IMG/VR virus record: IMGVR_UViG_3300010885_011718
Span: 1-23,950 of that record
From: a virus
Length of the DNA: 23,950 nt
Strand: one strand, 5' to 3'
The notes under the pieces are model-generated. The model had not been told where the DNA came from. It ran no database searches and was given only the letters and a program-made list of their open reading frames with translations. The position numbers were made by a program, and so were the translations under genes. This document shows, one piece after another, positions 1 to 6,532 of this stretch (within the stretch, counting starts at the first letter, position 1; every line of letters starts with the position of its first letter).

Positions 1-13
1 AACAATATCAAAA

Positions 14-316
14 ATGGCAACAATAATTTCAGCAAGCATAGACCTTGCAAAAATCGACAGAAGTCGAATCATACCTGGTAAGAATGGTGCGCAGTATTAC
101 AACATACAAGTTAATCTTAATGACGAGGTTGACAATTATGGAAACAATGTTTCTGTAACAACAAATCAAACTAAGGAAGAACGTGAGGCCAAGACTCCAA
201 AGGTTTATCTTGGCAACGGCAAGACTGTATGGTCATCAAAAGACACACTGGCATCTGTACCAGTTGCGCCAAAAGTTAGTGTTCCAGTTTATCCAACAGA
301 CGATCTGCCATTCTAG
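14..316 (+). CDS. Small SSB-like protein with acidic C-terminal tip
   Basis: This 100-residue protein probably binds single-stranded DNA during phage replication or recombination. The C-terminus reads PTDDLPF, the acidic-plus-terminal-Phe pattern by which bacterial SSB proteins recruit partners. Before it lies a Pro/Val-rich linker (about residues 80-93). The first 70 residues are predicted beta-rich and polar, with conserved-looking YYNIQV and YLGNGK segments. It is shorter than a classic SSB, so an OB fold is not proven. The ATG at 14 follows an A-rich leader, and the next gene (ERF recombinase) starts 2 nt after the stop. That pairing with an annealing protein supports the call. Seen: the tail motif and the context. 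Inferred: ssDNA binding. Alternative: a conserved phage protein of unknown role with a chance acidic tail. Confidence 0.6.
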   Translation: MATIISASIDLAKIDRSRIIPGKNGAQYYNIQVNLNDEVDNYGNNVSVTTNQTKEEREAKTPKVYLGNGKTVWSSKDTLASVPVAPKVSVPVYPTDDLPF

Positions 317-318
317 TC

Positions 319-861
319 ATGGAAATATTAATAAAAATTCAGATGGAACTGAAAGTGCCAAAAGGCAACTTCAATTCCTTCGGGAAATACAAGTACCGGT
401 CTTGTCAGGATATTCTTGAAAATCTGAAACCAATCTTGGCGAAATATTCAGCTGTGCTGATTCTAACTGATCGCATCGTTGTGATTGGTTCAAAGTTCTT
501 CATGAAGTCAACAGCTTGCTTAACAATTGCAGACAAAGAAATGTGCGTTACCGGATACGCAGAACTGGCATTCCACAAAGGAATGTCAGCGGAACAAGCC
601 ACCGGAACTGCATCATCATATGCAAGGAAGTATGCCTTGAATGGTTTATTTCTAATCGATGAAACAGAAGCAGATCCTGATTATCAAACAAAGCAACCAG
701 AAGTACCGGCAAAGCAATTGCGATTAATAACAGCAGTACAATACGAAAAGTTGATTGATCGTGTAAAGTCTGGTGATGCCAGCGCAATCGAATCGGCACA
801 TAGGGCATTTAATTTAAACGAAGGACAGATTAAGGAACTTAAATCATATTTACCATCATGA
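319..861 (+). CDS. erf: ERF-family single-strand annealing recombinase
   Basis: This 180-residue protein resembles the ERF family of phage single-strand annealing proteins, which pair complementary strands in recombination-dependent replication and genome circularisation. Family hallmarks are present. An N-terminal segment with FGKYKYRSCQDILENLKP (residues 21-38) is followed by the strongly conserved block GTASSYARKYALNGLF (about residues 96-111) and the acidic ETEADPD. The last ~45 residues are a variable helical tail, as is usual in the family. The ATG at 319 gives the expected short N-terminus before the ELKVPK segment. The stop overlaps the next start as ATGA (858-861). It sits in an operon with the SSB-like gene, a typical partner. 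Confidence 0.88.
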   Translation: MEILIKIQMELKVPKGNFNSFGKYKYRSCQDILENLKPILAKYSAVLILTDRIVVIGSKFFMKSTACLTIADKEMCVTGYAELAFHKGMSAEQATGTASSYARKYALNGLFLIDETEADPDYQTKQPEVPAKQLRLITAVQYEKLIDRVKSGDASAIESAHRAFNLNEGQIKELKSYLPS

Positions 862-1319
862 CAAGTACATCAGTAATTAATCTAGGGCCAACCAATGGCC
901 CTGAAATTGAATCATTTGCGATTCAAACTATCAAGCAAATTGAAGATGGTGAATACTCCGCACTGGAGTTGTTCATCAAGTGTAAGGCATTCCAAAAGTC
1001 AATTGACTTGATTATTCAAGGTATTGAAGAATCGGCATTAACTGAAGCAGAACGTGAAGGAAAATCATTTTCCAAATACAATGCATCAGTTTCCATTAGG
1101 GAACTTGGAACAAAATGGTTTTATGACAAGACCAATGATCCGACCATTGCGGAGATATTAGATGAAAAAGCTGAAATCACCGAAAAAGAAAAGGATAGGC
1201 AAAAATTCTTGAAGGCATTAAAGACTGCAATTGTAGTGATGAATGAAGAAACCGGTGAACTTATCCAAGTTTTTCCGCCACGTAAAGAATCAAAGACTGG
1301 ACTTGTAATCAGCTTTTAA
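858..1319 (+). CDS. Hypothetical protein in the recombination operon
   Basis: This is a 153-residue soluble, mainly helical protein that I do not recognise. Its most distinctive part is the second half: a charged helix rich in Glu/Lys (about residues 100-118), then a short strand-rich ending with VVMNEETGELIQVFPP. It starts inside the ERF stop codon (ATGA), so translation is probably coupled to the recombinase. This suggests a role in DNA replication, recombination or nucleotide metabolism. No nuclease or helicase motif and no metal-binding cluster is visible. The charged central helix could mediate protein contacts. The function is unknown; that it is a real gene is well supported by length, overlap and codon pattern. 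Confidence 0.75.
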   Translation: MTSTSVINLGPTNGPEIESFAIQTIKQIEDGEYSALELFIKCKAFQKSIDLIIQGIEESALTEAEREGKSFSKYNASVSIRELGTKWFYDKTNDPTIAEILDEKAEITEKEKDRQKFLKALKTAIVVMNEETGELIQVFPPRKESKTGLVISF

Positions 1320-1321
1320 TC

Positions 1322-1684
1322 ATGGAATTTATCAGAATAGAAAACAGACTTGCGATATTACTAGATGATAGCGATATTGATTTGATGAATAAGTTTAGAA
1401 CTCCAGTTGAACAGTTGGTACTTTCTGAACCGAAAGAAAATCCAATGAAAGGATTTAAAACTAAAACAATTGATTTTTATAAAAAATTGGTTCAAACATT
1501 TGGTTATAATACATCAATTGAAAGACGCAATTCAAAATTGTTGGATCTTGAATATGAGTTTTACATAAAAGATATGAGTCAATATCTACTACAATTCGAA
1601 AGCCGAAACTTGATTGAAATCAAACGGAAGAACTTCGAGAAATCTAGCAGATATGAATCATTTAAGATATTGAATTGGGATTAG
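1322..1684 (+). CDS. Hypothetical protein, last gene of the early operon
   Basis: This 120-residue protein of unknown function is Lys/Glu-rich and predicted to be mostly helical with an N-terminal beta hairpin (IRIENRLAILL). It starts 2 nt after the preceding stop and is the last gene before the intrinsic terminator at 1719-1746, so it belongs to the same transcription unit as the ERF gene. The region is more AT-rich than the genes before it. There are no cysteines, no membrane segment and no recognisable catalytic motif. Genes at this place are often small DNA-associated or regulatory phage proteins, but nothing here lets me choose. Confidence 0.7.
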   Translation: MEFIRIENRLAILLDDSDIDLMNKFRTPVEQLVLSEPKENPMKGFKTKTIDFYKKLVQTFGYNTSIERRNSKLLDLEYEFYIKDMSQYLLQFESRNLIEIKRKNFEKSSRYESFKILNWD

Positions 1685-1718
1685 GTTATCATTTTGATTT
1701 TTGGTTTAAAATAAAAAA

Positions 1719-1746
1719 GGAAGGCTTTTGGCCTTCCCTTTTTTTT
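1719..1746. terminator. Bidirectional intrinsic terminator between convergent operons
   Basis: A perfect 7-bp stem, GGAAGGC (1719-1725) with GCCTTCC (1731-1737), encloses a 5-nt loop. It is followed on the + strand by a run of T (1739-1746) and preceded by a run of A (1713-1718), which is a U-tract when read on the - strand. It lies between the stop of the last + gene (1684) and the stop of the convergent capsid gene (1762). It can therefore end both the early operon and the virion operon. Confidence 0.88.
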
Positions 1747-1761
1747 GGAACAATCCTAAAA

Positions 1762-2880
1762 TTAGGCTTGTGTGAACGTAGCAGCGAAAACACCATTAAC
1801 ACCTTCAAGGTAATCACCAGCAGGGAACATGGTAGTCGGTGCAGCATAAACATCGAAGTATACTTCCATCCATACAGCGTAATTTTCATCACATTCGTTT
1901 GGAAGAATTCGAACATCGCACTTCACGTTTGGCAATCCTGGGATTGGCATTGTGAATCGTTGCATTGTACCAATTTGACCGAAGTTTCCAGCATATTGCA
2001 AGAATGGTGTATAAACCAATGAACCTGGTGCGAAGATTACAGCTTTAGTCTGACCACTCAAAACTGTATTTACGTTTTGGTCATAGTAGAATTGAGCAAT
2101 TCCGGTATTATCACGAACAGTTGAAAAGTTGATACCATTAGCTGCTTGGCCAAAGTATCTTGAATCATTCATCCATACTCGTTGTAATGGCCCTGCACCA
2201 CCAATGATGATTGGCGCACCATTGAATCCGGTAATCATATATTCTTGCTTCATAGCAAAAAGACCATCGGCATAGATTGAACCATCAGATTGCTGAATAT
2301 GAAATGCTTTAGTGGAAGCACCACCAACATACTTACCATATGCGCCAGAGATTGAAGTCAACAAATCGGTGTTGATTGCTTGAACCAATGCTTCAGCAGC
2401 TAACTGGAAGTCCATGAACATTTCACGAACAACTGACAATGCACCTTGTGCGCTACCCAATCCACCGGCACGTTGAACAATCTGACCTGGATCAGTTGAA
2501 CCAGTTAATCGTACAAGTTCAGAGTATGATGCGCAGTAAGTACGAAGTTGTGCTTCAGTCATTGAAAAGGGAATACCACGATAATTATTAACTGCGAAAG
2601 TTTCTTCTTGGTACAACATTTCGTCACCTACAACACAATCCTTATCAGTTACTGTGTCGGATTTCAATAATCGTTGTTTGTAAACGACTCGCACTTCCTT
2701 AGAATGACCAGTTCCATCATCGTTTGCATTTCTGATGATTTGACCAGATCGCAAGTTGGATGGATCGTTCAATGCAGCTAGTGTTCCACCATTGATGTTC
2801 ACATTCGCTGGGTTGTTTATTAAGTTGTCGGACAGCGATGTAAGGATCGCTGGACAGACATTCGCTAAAGATAAAGACAT
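1762..2880 (-). CDS. Major capsid protein
   Basis: This 372-residue protein is the probable shell-forming major capsid protein. It is the last gene of the virion operon and directly follows a scaffold-like gene, the standard scaffold-capsid order. Composition fits a capsid subunit: rich in Ala, Gly and Asn, with few charged runs, no membrane segment and a mixed alpha/beta pattern. A long central helix (about residues 140-175, around the EMFMDFQLAAEALVQAI stretch) would suit the spine helix of an HK97-type fold. The C-terminal third has several beta-like stretches. The leader before the ATG is A/U-rich with no Shine-Dalgarno. The call rests on position, size and composition; sequence-level identity to a named family was not tested. 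Confidence 0.75.
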   Translation of the reverse strand: MSLSLANVCPAILTSLSDNLINNPANVNINGGTLAALNDPSNLRSGQIIRNANDDGTGHSKEVRVVYKQRLLKSDTVTDKDCVVGDEMLYQEETFAVNNYRGIPFSMTEAQLRTYCASYSELVRLTGSTDPGQIVQRAGGLGSAQGALSVVREMFMDFQLAAEALVQAINTDLLTSISGAYGKYVGGASTKAFHIQQSDGSIYADGLFAMKQEYMITGFNGAPIIIGGAGPLQRVWMNDSRYFGQAANGINFSTVRDNTGIAQFYYDQNVNTVLSGQTKAVIFAPGSLVYTPFLQYAGNFGQIGTMQRFTMPIPGLPNVKCDVRILPNECDENYAVWMEVYFDVYAAPTTMFPAGDYLEGVNGVFAATFTQA

Positions 2881-2885
2881 GATTT

Positions 2886-3797
2886 TTAAGAAGGATTTTG
2901 CATTTGCGCAGCAGTTCGACTGATGTCAGCTAATGCACTCGCCATTGAAGGAGAGATTTTTTGTGTGCCTTGTCCACCTGATGGTGGAATAAACTGTGTG
3001 CCTGAAGGTATTGCTGGTGTGCCACCACCGTTCGAATCCTTCAATAATTTATTCTCCTGCAAAACTAATGAATGCAAATCTGAAAATGCAAATTCTTTTG
3101 ACCCATTCATCAACGGAAGTGAAGAATCCTGCGCATTCACAACCTTAGCGGACTGTGTTTCAGGATCAAAAATTAACTTGCCACCTAGGGAAGAAAGTTT
3201 TGCATTCAAGCCAGCTTCATATGCCGGAACTCTGGCAATCTCTGGAAGTGCATCATTCCAACTGATTCCGGATAAATGAGATTGCTTCCATAGTGATTCC
3301 ATTTTGCTGACATACTTGTGCTGAATCTGATTTTTTTCTGATTCAGACAGTTGTTTGTAGTCTTCTAATTCTTTCTGTTTCTCTGCGATTTTACGCACAA
3401 ATTCATCGGAGTTGCCACCTTTGCCAGATTTTCTTGCCTCTTCTTCCAATGCCTTCATCGCTCTGAATGCCAGCTTTACTTTATCGCCTGAATTCTTGGC
3501 AGATTTAATTTCAGCAATAGTTTCCAATGCCAGACCAGATTCCTTTGCCAGATCAACCACCGATTCATCATATCCCTTCATGTAATCACCGATGAAGTGA
3601 TTCTTCAAGTCCAACTTAGCTTTGGCCTGCTGCATATCCATCAGGTTTTCCCTGAATGCTGACATCGCAGAATCGGGTATTTCGAATGCTCGCAGCGTAT
3701 CTGCTGCACTCCCTGCCAATGCCAGATCCAGTTCTTGATTGTTTGACAAGCCAGCTTTTGCAGCTAATTCTTTAATTGCATCAAGTATATTTGCCAT
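2886..3797 (-). CDS. Probable capsid scaffolding protein
   Basis: This 303-residue protein probably acts as the internal scaffold for procapsid assembly. It lies directly upstream of the capsid gene, with 5 nt between stop and start. It has the usual scaffold make-up: highly helical and charged, with a coiled-coil-like stretch at about residues 105-170 (AEKQKELEDYKQLSESEKNQ is typical). A low-complexity Gly/Pro/Ser region (about 255-280) precedes a short C-terminal helix (282-300). A basic or amphipathic C-terminal helix is the usual capsid-binding element. No Ser-His-Asp protease motif or other protease signature is seen, so a fused protease is unlikely. Alternative: a general head morphogenesis protein. 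Confidence 0.68.
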   Translation of the reverse strand: MANILDAIKELAAKAGLSNNQELDLALAGSAADTLRAFEIPDSAMSAFRENLMDMQQAKAKLDLKNHFIGDYMKGYDESVVDLAKESGLALETIAEIKSAKNSGDKVKLAFRAMKALEEEARKSGKGGNSDEFVRKIAEKQKELEDYKQLSESEKNQIQHKYVSKMESLWKQSHLSGISWNDALPEIARVPAYEAGLNAKLSSLGGKLIFDPETQSAKVVNAQDSSLPLMNGSKEFAFSDLHSLVLQENKLLKDSNGGGTPAIPSGTQFIPPSGGQGTQKISPSMASALADISRTAAQMQNPS

Positions 3798-3798
3798 G

Positions 3799-4176
3799 TT
3801 ATTGTTCGGTGGTTATGTTATCAGCACTTTTCTTGCTTTCCTTCTCCATTGCTTTAAGCTGCTTCATCAAGTCTGAATTGTTGGCCAGTTGCATCAACAA
3901 GTCTGGATTTGATAAAGAATTCTGATCAATCGGCTGGATATTGCTCTGCATATAACTTGGCGCATTGCCATAAGGTCTAATCATCTGCCATGTTCTGCTG
4001 CGTTTATTCAATGGTTTTTCAAGAATTGATAACGCAATTGATGCCGTAACGGTAATGTCAAATGGCTTGTCTTGAAATCCAGTTTTAGGATCTTTTTCCC
4101 ATCTGGTTACCTGGACTTGTGCGCCTTTGCCATCTTTAGCGATGGCATCTCTGATGTATTGAAGTTGATCTTGCAT
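3799..4176 (-). CDS. Hypothetical protein upstream of scaffold
   Basis: This 125-residue protein of unknown function is encoded one base upstream of the scaffold start, so it is probably made late with the head proteins. Residues 1-60 are mixed, with a WEKDPKTGFQDKPFDITVTAS segment. The middle has a Pro/Asn/Gln-rich linker (about 69-90), and the C-terminal 35 residues form a Gln/Lys-rich helix with LLMQLANNSDLMKQLKAME. The helical tail and the position suggest a capsid-assembly accessory or minor head protein. No known domain is apparent. Confidence 0.6.
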   Translation of the reverse strand: MQDQLQYIRDAIAKDGKGAQVQVTRWEKDPKTGFQDKPFDITVTASIALSILEKPLNKRSRTWQMIRPYGNAPSYMQSNIQPIDQNSLSNPDLLMQLANNSDLMKQLKAMEKESKKSADNITTEQ

Positions 4177-4181
4177 AATTA

Positions 4182-4847
4182 TTATTGTGTATGTTTAATT
4201 GTCGATGGATTCGACATGGTTACTTTTAATTGCATAATTAATTCCGGACTGAAACCGAATGATTTGATCTGGCCTTGTAAGCCAGTCAACTGCCAGTCAA
4301 CGCATCCAAGTTGAACATTTGTGTTCCGATAGAAGTATTCTGCTGCTTTCTTGTTAATGGCATATGCATGAGTTAACCACATACCAGCACCGGAATATAA
4401 TGTCTTGAAGAATGGATTCTGGACAATTTCCAGCCGGTCTTCAATGCTTCCTCTTATTCGCTTATATCCAAAATTAATGTAATCCCATTCTGGAAGTGAA
4501 TCAAAATTGGCTACAAAATCAAGAAATTGATCAGATTTAAATCTGGCATCATCTTCAAGTATTAGCACAGTTTCTACATCACCTTCAGCTATCAATTTCC
4601 AGATGGCCCGATGCGAAGCAAAGCATCCGATTTCAGACATTGACATCTTGGCCCTGCGATTCTGCAACTTGATTGAGTTATCAACTAAGTGATCAACATT
4701 CAATCCGCTGTTGGCCTCGTACCAGATTGGTGATTTCCCATGCTTGTCAACCAGATTAATATCCACAATATAATTTTCCATCTTCAGTCTTCTGGATGGA
4801 TAATTTTTCAGAGATATATAATAGACCTGATCGAATGGTACAATCAT
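4182..4847 (-). CDS. Glycosyltransferase family 25-like protein
   Basis: This 221-residue enzyme probably transfers a sugar from a nucleotide sugar to a glycan or protein. It has the GT25 (LPS biosynthesis glycosyltransferase) layout. The N-terminal strand VYYISLKNYPSRR (8-20) corresponds to the family's VINL..R..R start. SEIGCFASH (71-79) is the conserved helix start. VLILEDDARF (94-103) holds the acidic metal/donor site. The GAGMWLTHAYAINKKAAEYF segment matches the late conserved 'G..aY.is..aa' block. It lies among head genes on the same strand (5 nt before the 125-aa gene), so it is likely expressed late with the virion. The start at 4847 keeps the conserved N-terminal strand intact. The acceptor is unknown. 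Confidence 0.83.
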   Translation of the reverse strand: MIVPFDQVYYISLKNYPSRRLKMENYIVDINLVDKHGKSPIWYEANSGLNVDHLVDNSIKLQNRRAKMSMSEIGCFASHRAIWKLIAEGDVETVLILEDDARFKSDQFLDFVANFDSLPEWDYINFGYKRIRGSIEDRLEIVQNPFFKTLYSGAGMWLTHAYAINKKAAEYFYRNTNVQLGCVDWQLTGLQGQIKSFGFSPELIMQLKVTMSNPSTIKHTQ

Positions 4848-4879
4848 TTTGCAAAAGTATTATTAAAATTGAATATTTG
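4848..4879 (+). promoter_or_regulatory. Bacteroidetes-type promoter for the 72-aa gene
   Basis: TTTG (4848-4851) and AATATTTG (4872-4879) are separated by 20 nt. Established Bacteroidetes promoters have TTTG near -33 and TAnnTTTG near -7; here one base of the -7 box differs. The ATG at 4896 follows 16 nt after the box. The same two boxes with identical spacing precede the gene at 6165, which raises confidence. An inverted repeat (4871-4886) overlaps the -7 box and could be an operator. Confidence 0.6.
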
Positions 4880-4886
4880 CATATTC
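4871..4886. repeat. Inverted repeat over the -7 box (operator or hairpin)
   Basis: GAATAT (4871-4876) and ATATTC (4881-4886) are perfect inverted arms with a 4-nt spacer. On the - strand the loop reads GCAA, a GNRA tetraloop, so an RNA hairpin in the virion transcript is also possible. Its overlap with the + strand -7 box makes a repressor or activator site plausible. With six AT-rich base pairs, chance is not excluded. Confidence 0.35.
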
Positions 4887-4895
4887 AAATTAACT

Positions 4896-5114
4896 ATGAG
4901 CAGAAAAGAAAAAACTGATCAACTGGTTCAGATAATTGCGAGAGAAGTGCAAGGTGATTCAGAGAATCAACCAAGCAAGAAAACTCTGGCTCTGATAGAG
5001 CAGATTGCCAGCAAAGCAATACAATCGGTAGAAACTGATTTGTTGCATAAACTTCGCAAGCATTACGCAGGACTTACACCGGAACAATTCATTCAGAAAC
5101 ATATTCTGAATTAG
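4896..5114 (+). CDS. Small hypothetical protein on an inserted + strand cassette
   Basis: This 72-residue, charged, probably all-helical protein is alone on the + strand inside the - strand virion operon. It starts at the ATG at 4896 (MSRKEKTDQLVQ). A longer reading frame exists upstream, but it would run across the promoter and into the start region of the divergent GT25 gene. It has no cysteine, no membrane segment and no helix-turn-helix that I can recognise. The C-terminal half (LLHKLRKHYAGLTPEQFIQK) resembles a short helical bundle. Its stop overlaps the stop of the convergent neck-gene candidate by 4 bases. With its own promoter it could be expressed independently of the structural genes, for example as a small regulator or host-takeover protein. 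The function is unknown. Confidence 0.6.
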   Translation: MSRKEKTDQLVQIIAREVQGDSENQPSKKTLALIEQIASKAIQSVETDLLHKLRKHYAGLTPEQFIQKHILN

Positions 5115-5581
5115 CAGTCAAGACAGACAATTGTTTCCACACAATAGAAATCCATTGAAAAGAATGCCGTTTCGAAGTTGTGTTCAGTCAGGCCAAAATA
5201 GGTTGTTGCGATGGCTTTATTGTCGAAGTCTGATCCATTATATGTTACACCTTTGGTTTGATTGAGCAGAACCGAAAGTGCATATTCTGAACTGACATTT
5301 CTTGCATTGGCAATCAGTTTGAACTTGACATTCCTTGTCAACTTATTCTTCCGGCCACCACGCACCTGATCATTAGGATCAGCAGTTGTTCGGACAAAGA
5401 AAATCACCATATCAAAACCATCGTTGATTGCGCATGGTTCATAATTCGTTGTGCTGACATAATTCGCACCATCCTGGTCGGTAATCTTTTCGACTCCTTC
5501 GCCATATATCAGAACATTGGATATGTTGCCAGTTATCTGTTGGCATATCGCATCAAGGGCATTGCTTACGTTTATTTTCAT
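5111..5581 (-). CDS. Putative neck or tail-completion protein
   Basis: This 156-residue protein starts with MKINVSNALDAICQ; the start at 5581 overlaps the upstream stop as ATGA (5578-5581). A longer upstream extension of the frame lies inside the preceding gene and is rejected. It is alpha/beta with a central basic stretch (GGRKNKLTRNVKFKL) and ends in a CLDC motif, a CxxC at the extreme C-terminus. Its pairing with the 172-aa gene and its place between adaptor-like and scaffold genes suggest a head-tail connection or tail terminator role, by analogy with the usual pair of a gp10-type protein followed by a tail terminator. The assignment is positional. The gene itself is secure. Confidence 0.55.
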   Translation of the reverse strand: MKINVSNALDAICQQITGNISNVLIYGEGVEKITDQDGANYVSTTNYEPCAINDGFDMVIFFVRTTADPNDQVRGGRKNKLTRNVKFKLIANARNVSSEYALSVLLNQTKGVTYNGSDFDNKAIATTYFGLTEHNFETAFFSMDFYCVETIVCLDC

Positions 5582-6096
5582 TGTCCTAAGTATTTTATTG
5601 CATTTTTTACTATCGATGCTAAAGCAATCTGTTCTTCTTGTTTTGTAGGATCGAATGTAATTCCAAATCGTTTTTCTAGGCTGTTTGCGATGTCGAATTG
5701 TTCCTTCGAAGTAAATGTAACACCCCAACTATTCGTACCACTTGGAACTGGCCTCCATGTCTTGAACATATCACCGGAAAATGTGAAGTCGATATAATTG
5801 GTTTGCAGACCTAGCTTCTGGCGAAGAATGATGTATGGATCTTCGTTCGTTACCTTCTTCAATCGTTTCTTGCTGCCAAATGACTGTGCCTTACTGATGG
5901 CTGACTTAATGACTCGCTGGCCATACTTTCCAATCTGACCACCATCTGATTTCTGGCCATTCTGTTGCACTCTATTCAGGATAGCCGGTGCAGTTATAAT
6001 GGCAGCTTCACGCACCACCTTGGATGCTGTGGTTGCTTCCTTGAAGTTGCGCAGCTGCTGCTTGATGAAATCACTGGTATTCTTGTAGTCTGGCAT
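5578..6096 (-). CDS. Putative virion morphogenesis / head-tail joining protein
   Basis: This is a 172-residue basic protein. The first 70 residues are helical and Lys/Arg/Gln-rich. The following part reads YIDFTFSGDMFKTWRP (about residues 101-116), then WGVTFTSKEQFDIANSLEKRFGITF (123-147). The order 'small beta unit with SG-M, then a strand, then A..-E.RFG' is what I associate with phage virion morphogenesis proteins (Mu gpG or HK97 gp10 type) that work at the neck or tail completion. It is the first - strand gene after the inserted glycosyltransferase cassette and overlaps the next gene by ATGA. No ordinary promoter for it is certain. The identification is by pattern only. Confidence 0.6.
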   Translation of the reverse strand: MPDYKNTSDFIKQQLRNFKEATTASKVVREAAIITAPAILNRVQQNGQKSDGGQIGKYGQRVIKSAISKAQSFGSKKRLKKVTNEDPYIILRQKLGLQTNYIDFTFSGDMFKTWRPVPSGTNSWGVTFTSKEQFDIANSLEKRFGITFDPTKQEEQIALASIVKNAIKYLGQ

Positions 6097-6111
6097 AATT
6101 TTGAAAATAAA

Positions 6112-6143
6112 TTTGCAGAATATATATATCTGTTATTTATTTG
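6112..6143 (+). promoter_or_regulatory. Bacteroidetes-type promoter of the glycosyltransferase cassette
   Basis: TTTG (6112-6115) and TTTATTTG (6136-6143) are 20 nt apart, the same phasing as the promoter at 4848-4879. Both copies also share the extension TTTGCA at the upstream box and ATTTGC at the downstream box. The -7 box differs from TAnnTTTG at one base. The ATG at 6165 is 21 nt downstream. The spacer is almost purely A/T. Confidence 0.6.
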
Positions 6144-6164
6144 CTGAACAAAAACAAAAATACA

Positions 6165-6434
6165 ATGAAAAATCTAATTCTTGAAAAAATCGCAGAAGCA
6201 AAAGAATCGCAAAAAATGATTGCATTGCTTGATTTAAGTTTAAATCATTTATCCTTTAATTACAAGGATATGTCATTTGATGAAATTACATCTTTGGATG
6301 AAGAATTCCTCAAAGAAAAGAATCTAATTCGAAGTATTGATGAAGAATCAACCAGTTTTAAAATTGCATCATTATATACTTCAGATTACACAGTTCATCC
6401 ATCAATTTTCATTCACTTCATTGGCATAAAATGA
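6165..6434 (+). CDS. Small hypothetical protein, first gene of the cassette
   Basis: This 89-residue acidic protein starts with MKNLILEKIAEAKESQK. The ATG at 6165 is chosen over an in-frame TTG at 6141 because the TTG lies inside the promoter's -7 box. The N-terminal two thirds are helical and rich in Asp/Glu (DEITSLDEEFLKEKN); the last 25 residues look beta-like and aromatic. The codons are very AT-rich. The stop overlaps the next start as ATGA (6431-6434). It leads the operon that ends in three glycosyltransferase-like genes. No known domain is visible and the function is unknown. Confidence 0.62.
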   Translation: MKNLILEKIAEAKESQKMIALLDLSLNHLSFNYKDMSFDEITSLDEEFLKEKNLIRSIDEESTSFKIASLYTSDYTVHPSIFIHFIGIK

Positions 6435-6532
6435 AGAAAGATGAACACCCAATGAATGCCCAATCCTGGGCATTTTTTATTGTTTCAATTATCATAATCA
6501 TAATTTTAGAAATTATCACCATATCCAAATGA
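6431..6532 (+). CDS. 33-residue single-pass membrane micro-protein
   Basis: This very short frame encodes 33 residues: a charged N-terminus (MKKDEHP), then SWAFFIVSIIIIIILEIITI (residues 12-31), a convincing single membrane helix carrying one Glu, then a final SK. It starts in the previous stop (ATGA 6431-6434), and its stop overlaps the next start (ATGA 6529-6532), so both junctions match the chain of coupled genes around it. Positive residues before the helix would favour an N-in orientation. Codons 9-15 overlap a terminator-like hairpin (6455-6478). Possible roles are membrane anchoring of a glycosyltransferase complex or a small membrane-active phage protein; neither is shown. The frame could also be chance between a terminator and the next gene, but the double overlap argues against that. 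Confidence 0.5.
   Translation: MKKDEHPMNAQSWAFFIVSIIIIIILEIITISK
6455..6478 (+). terminator. Terminator-like hairpin inside the micro-ORF
   Basis: A perfect 8-bp stem, AATGCCCA (6455-6462) with TGGGCATT (6467-6474), has a 4-nt loop and is followed by TTTTAT. It would stop + strand transcription after the 89-aa gene, or act as an attenuator whose folding depends on ribosomes translating the micro-ORF. The U-tract is short, so read-through is likely. Confidence 0.5.

Noticed and set aside
1675-2022. A 115-codon + strand frame
   Set aside because: It runs through the bidirectional terminator and then antisense to the capsid gene; it has no coding character.
4852-4859. TACTTTTG on the - strand just before the GT25 start, and similar boxes at 9782-9789 and 6155-6162
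   Set aside because: Each is a perfect TAnnTTTG, but none has a TTTG about 20 nt upstream. The first two end only 4 nt before the ATG, which would leave no leader. Such short AT-rich matches are expected by chance, although the one at 6155-6162 could serve the - strand gene at 6096.
4740-4895. Upstream extension of the 72-aa gene
   Set aside because: The extension crosses the promoter and the start of the divergent GT25 gene. The ATG at 4896 sits at a normal distance from the promoter.
5582-5728. Upstream extension of the 156-aa neck candidate
   Set aside because: It lies within the 172-aa gene and gives a basic, low-quality translation. The ATG at 5581 has an ATGA overlap with the upstream stop.
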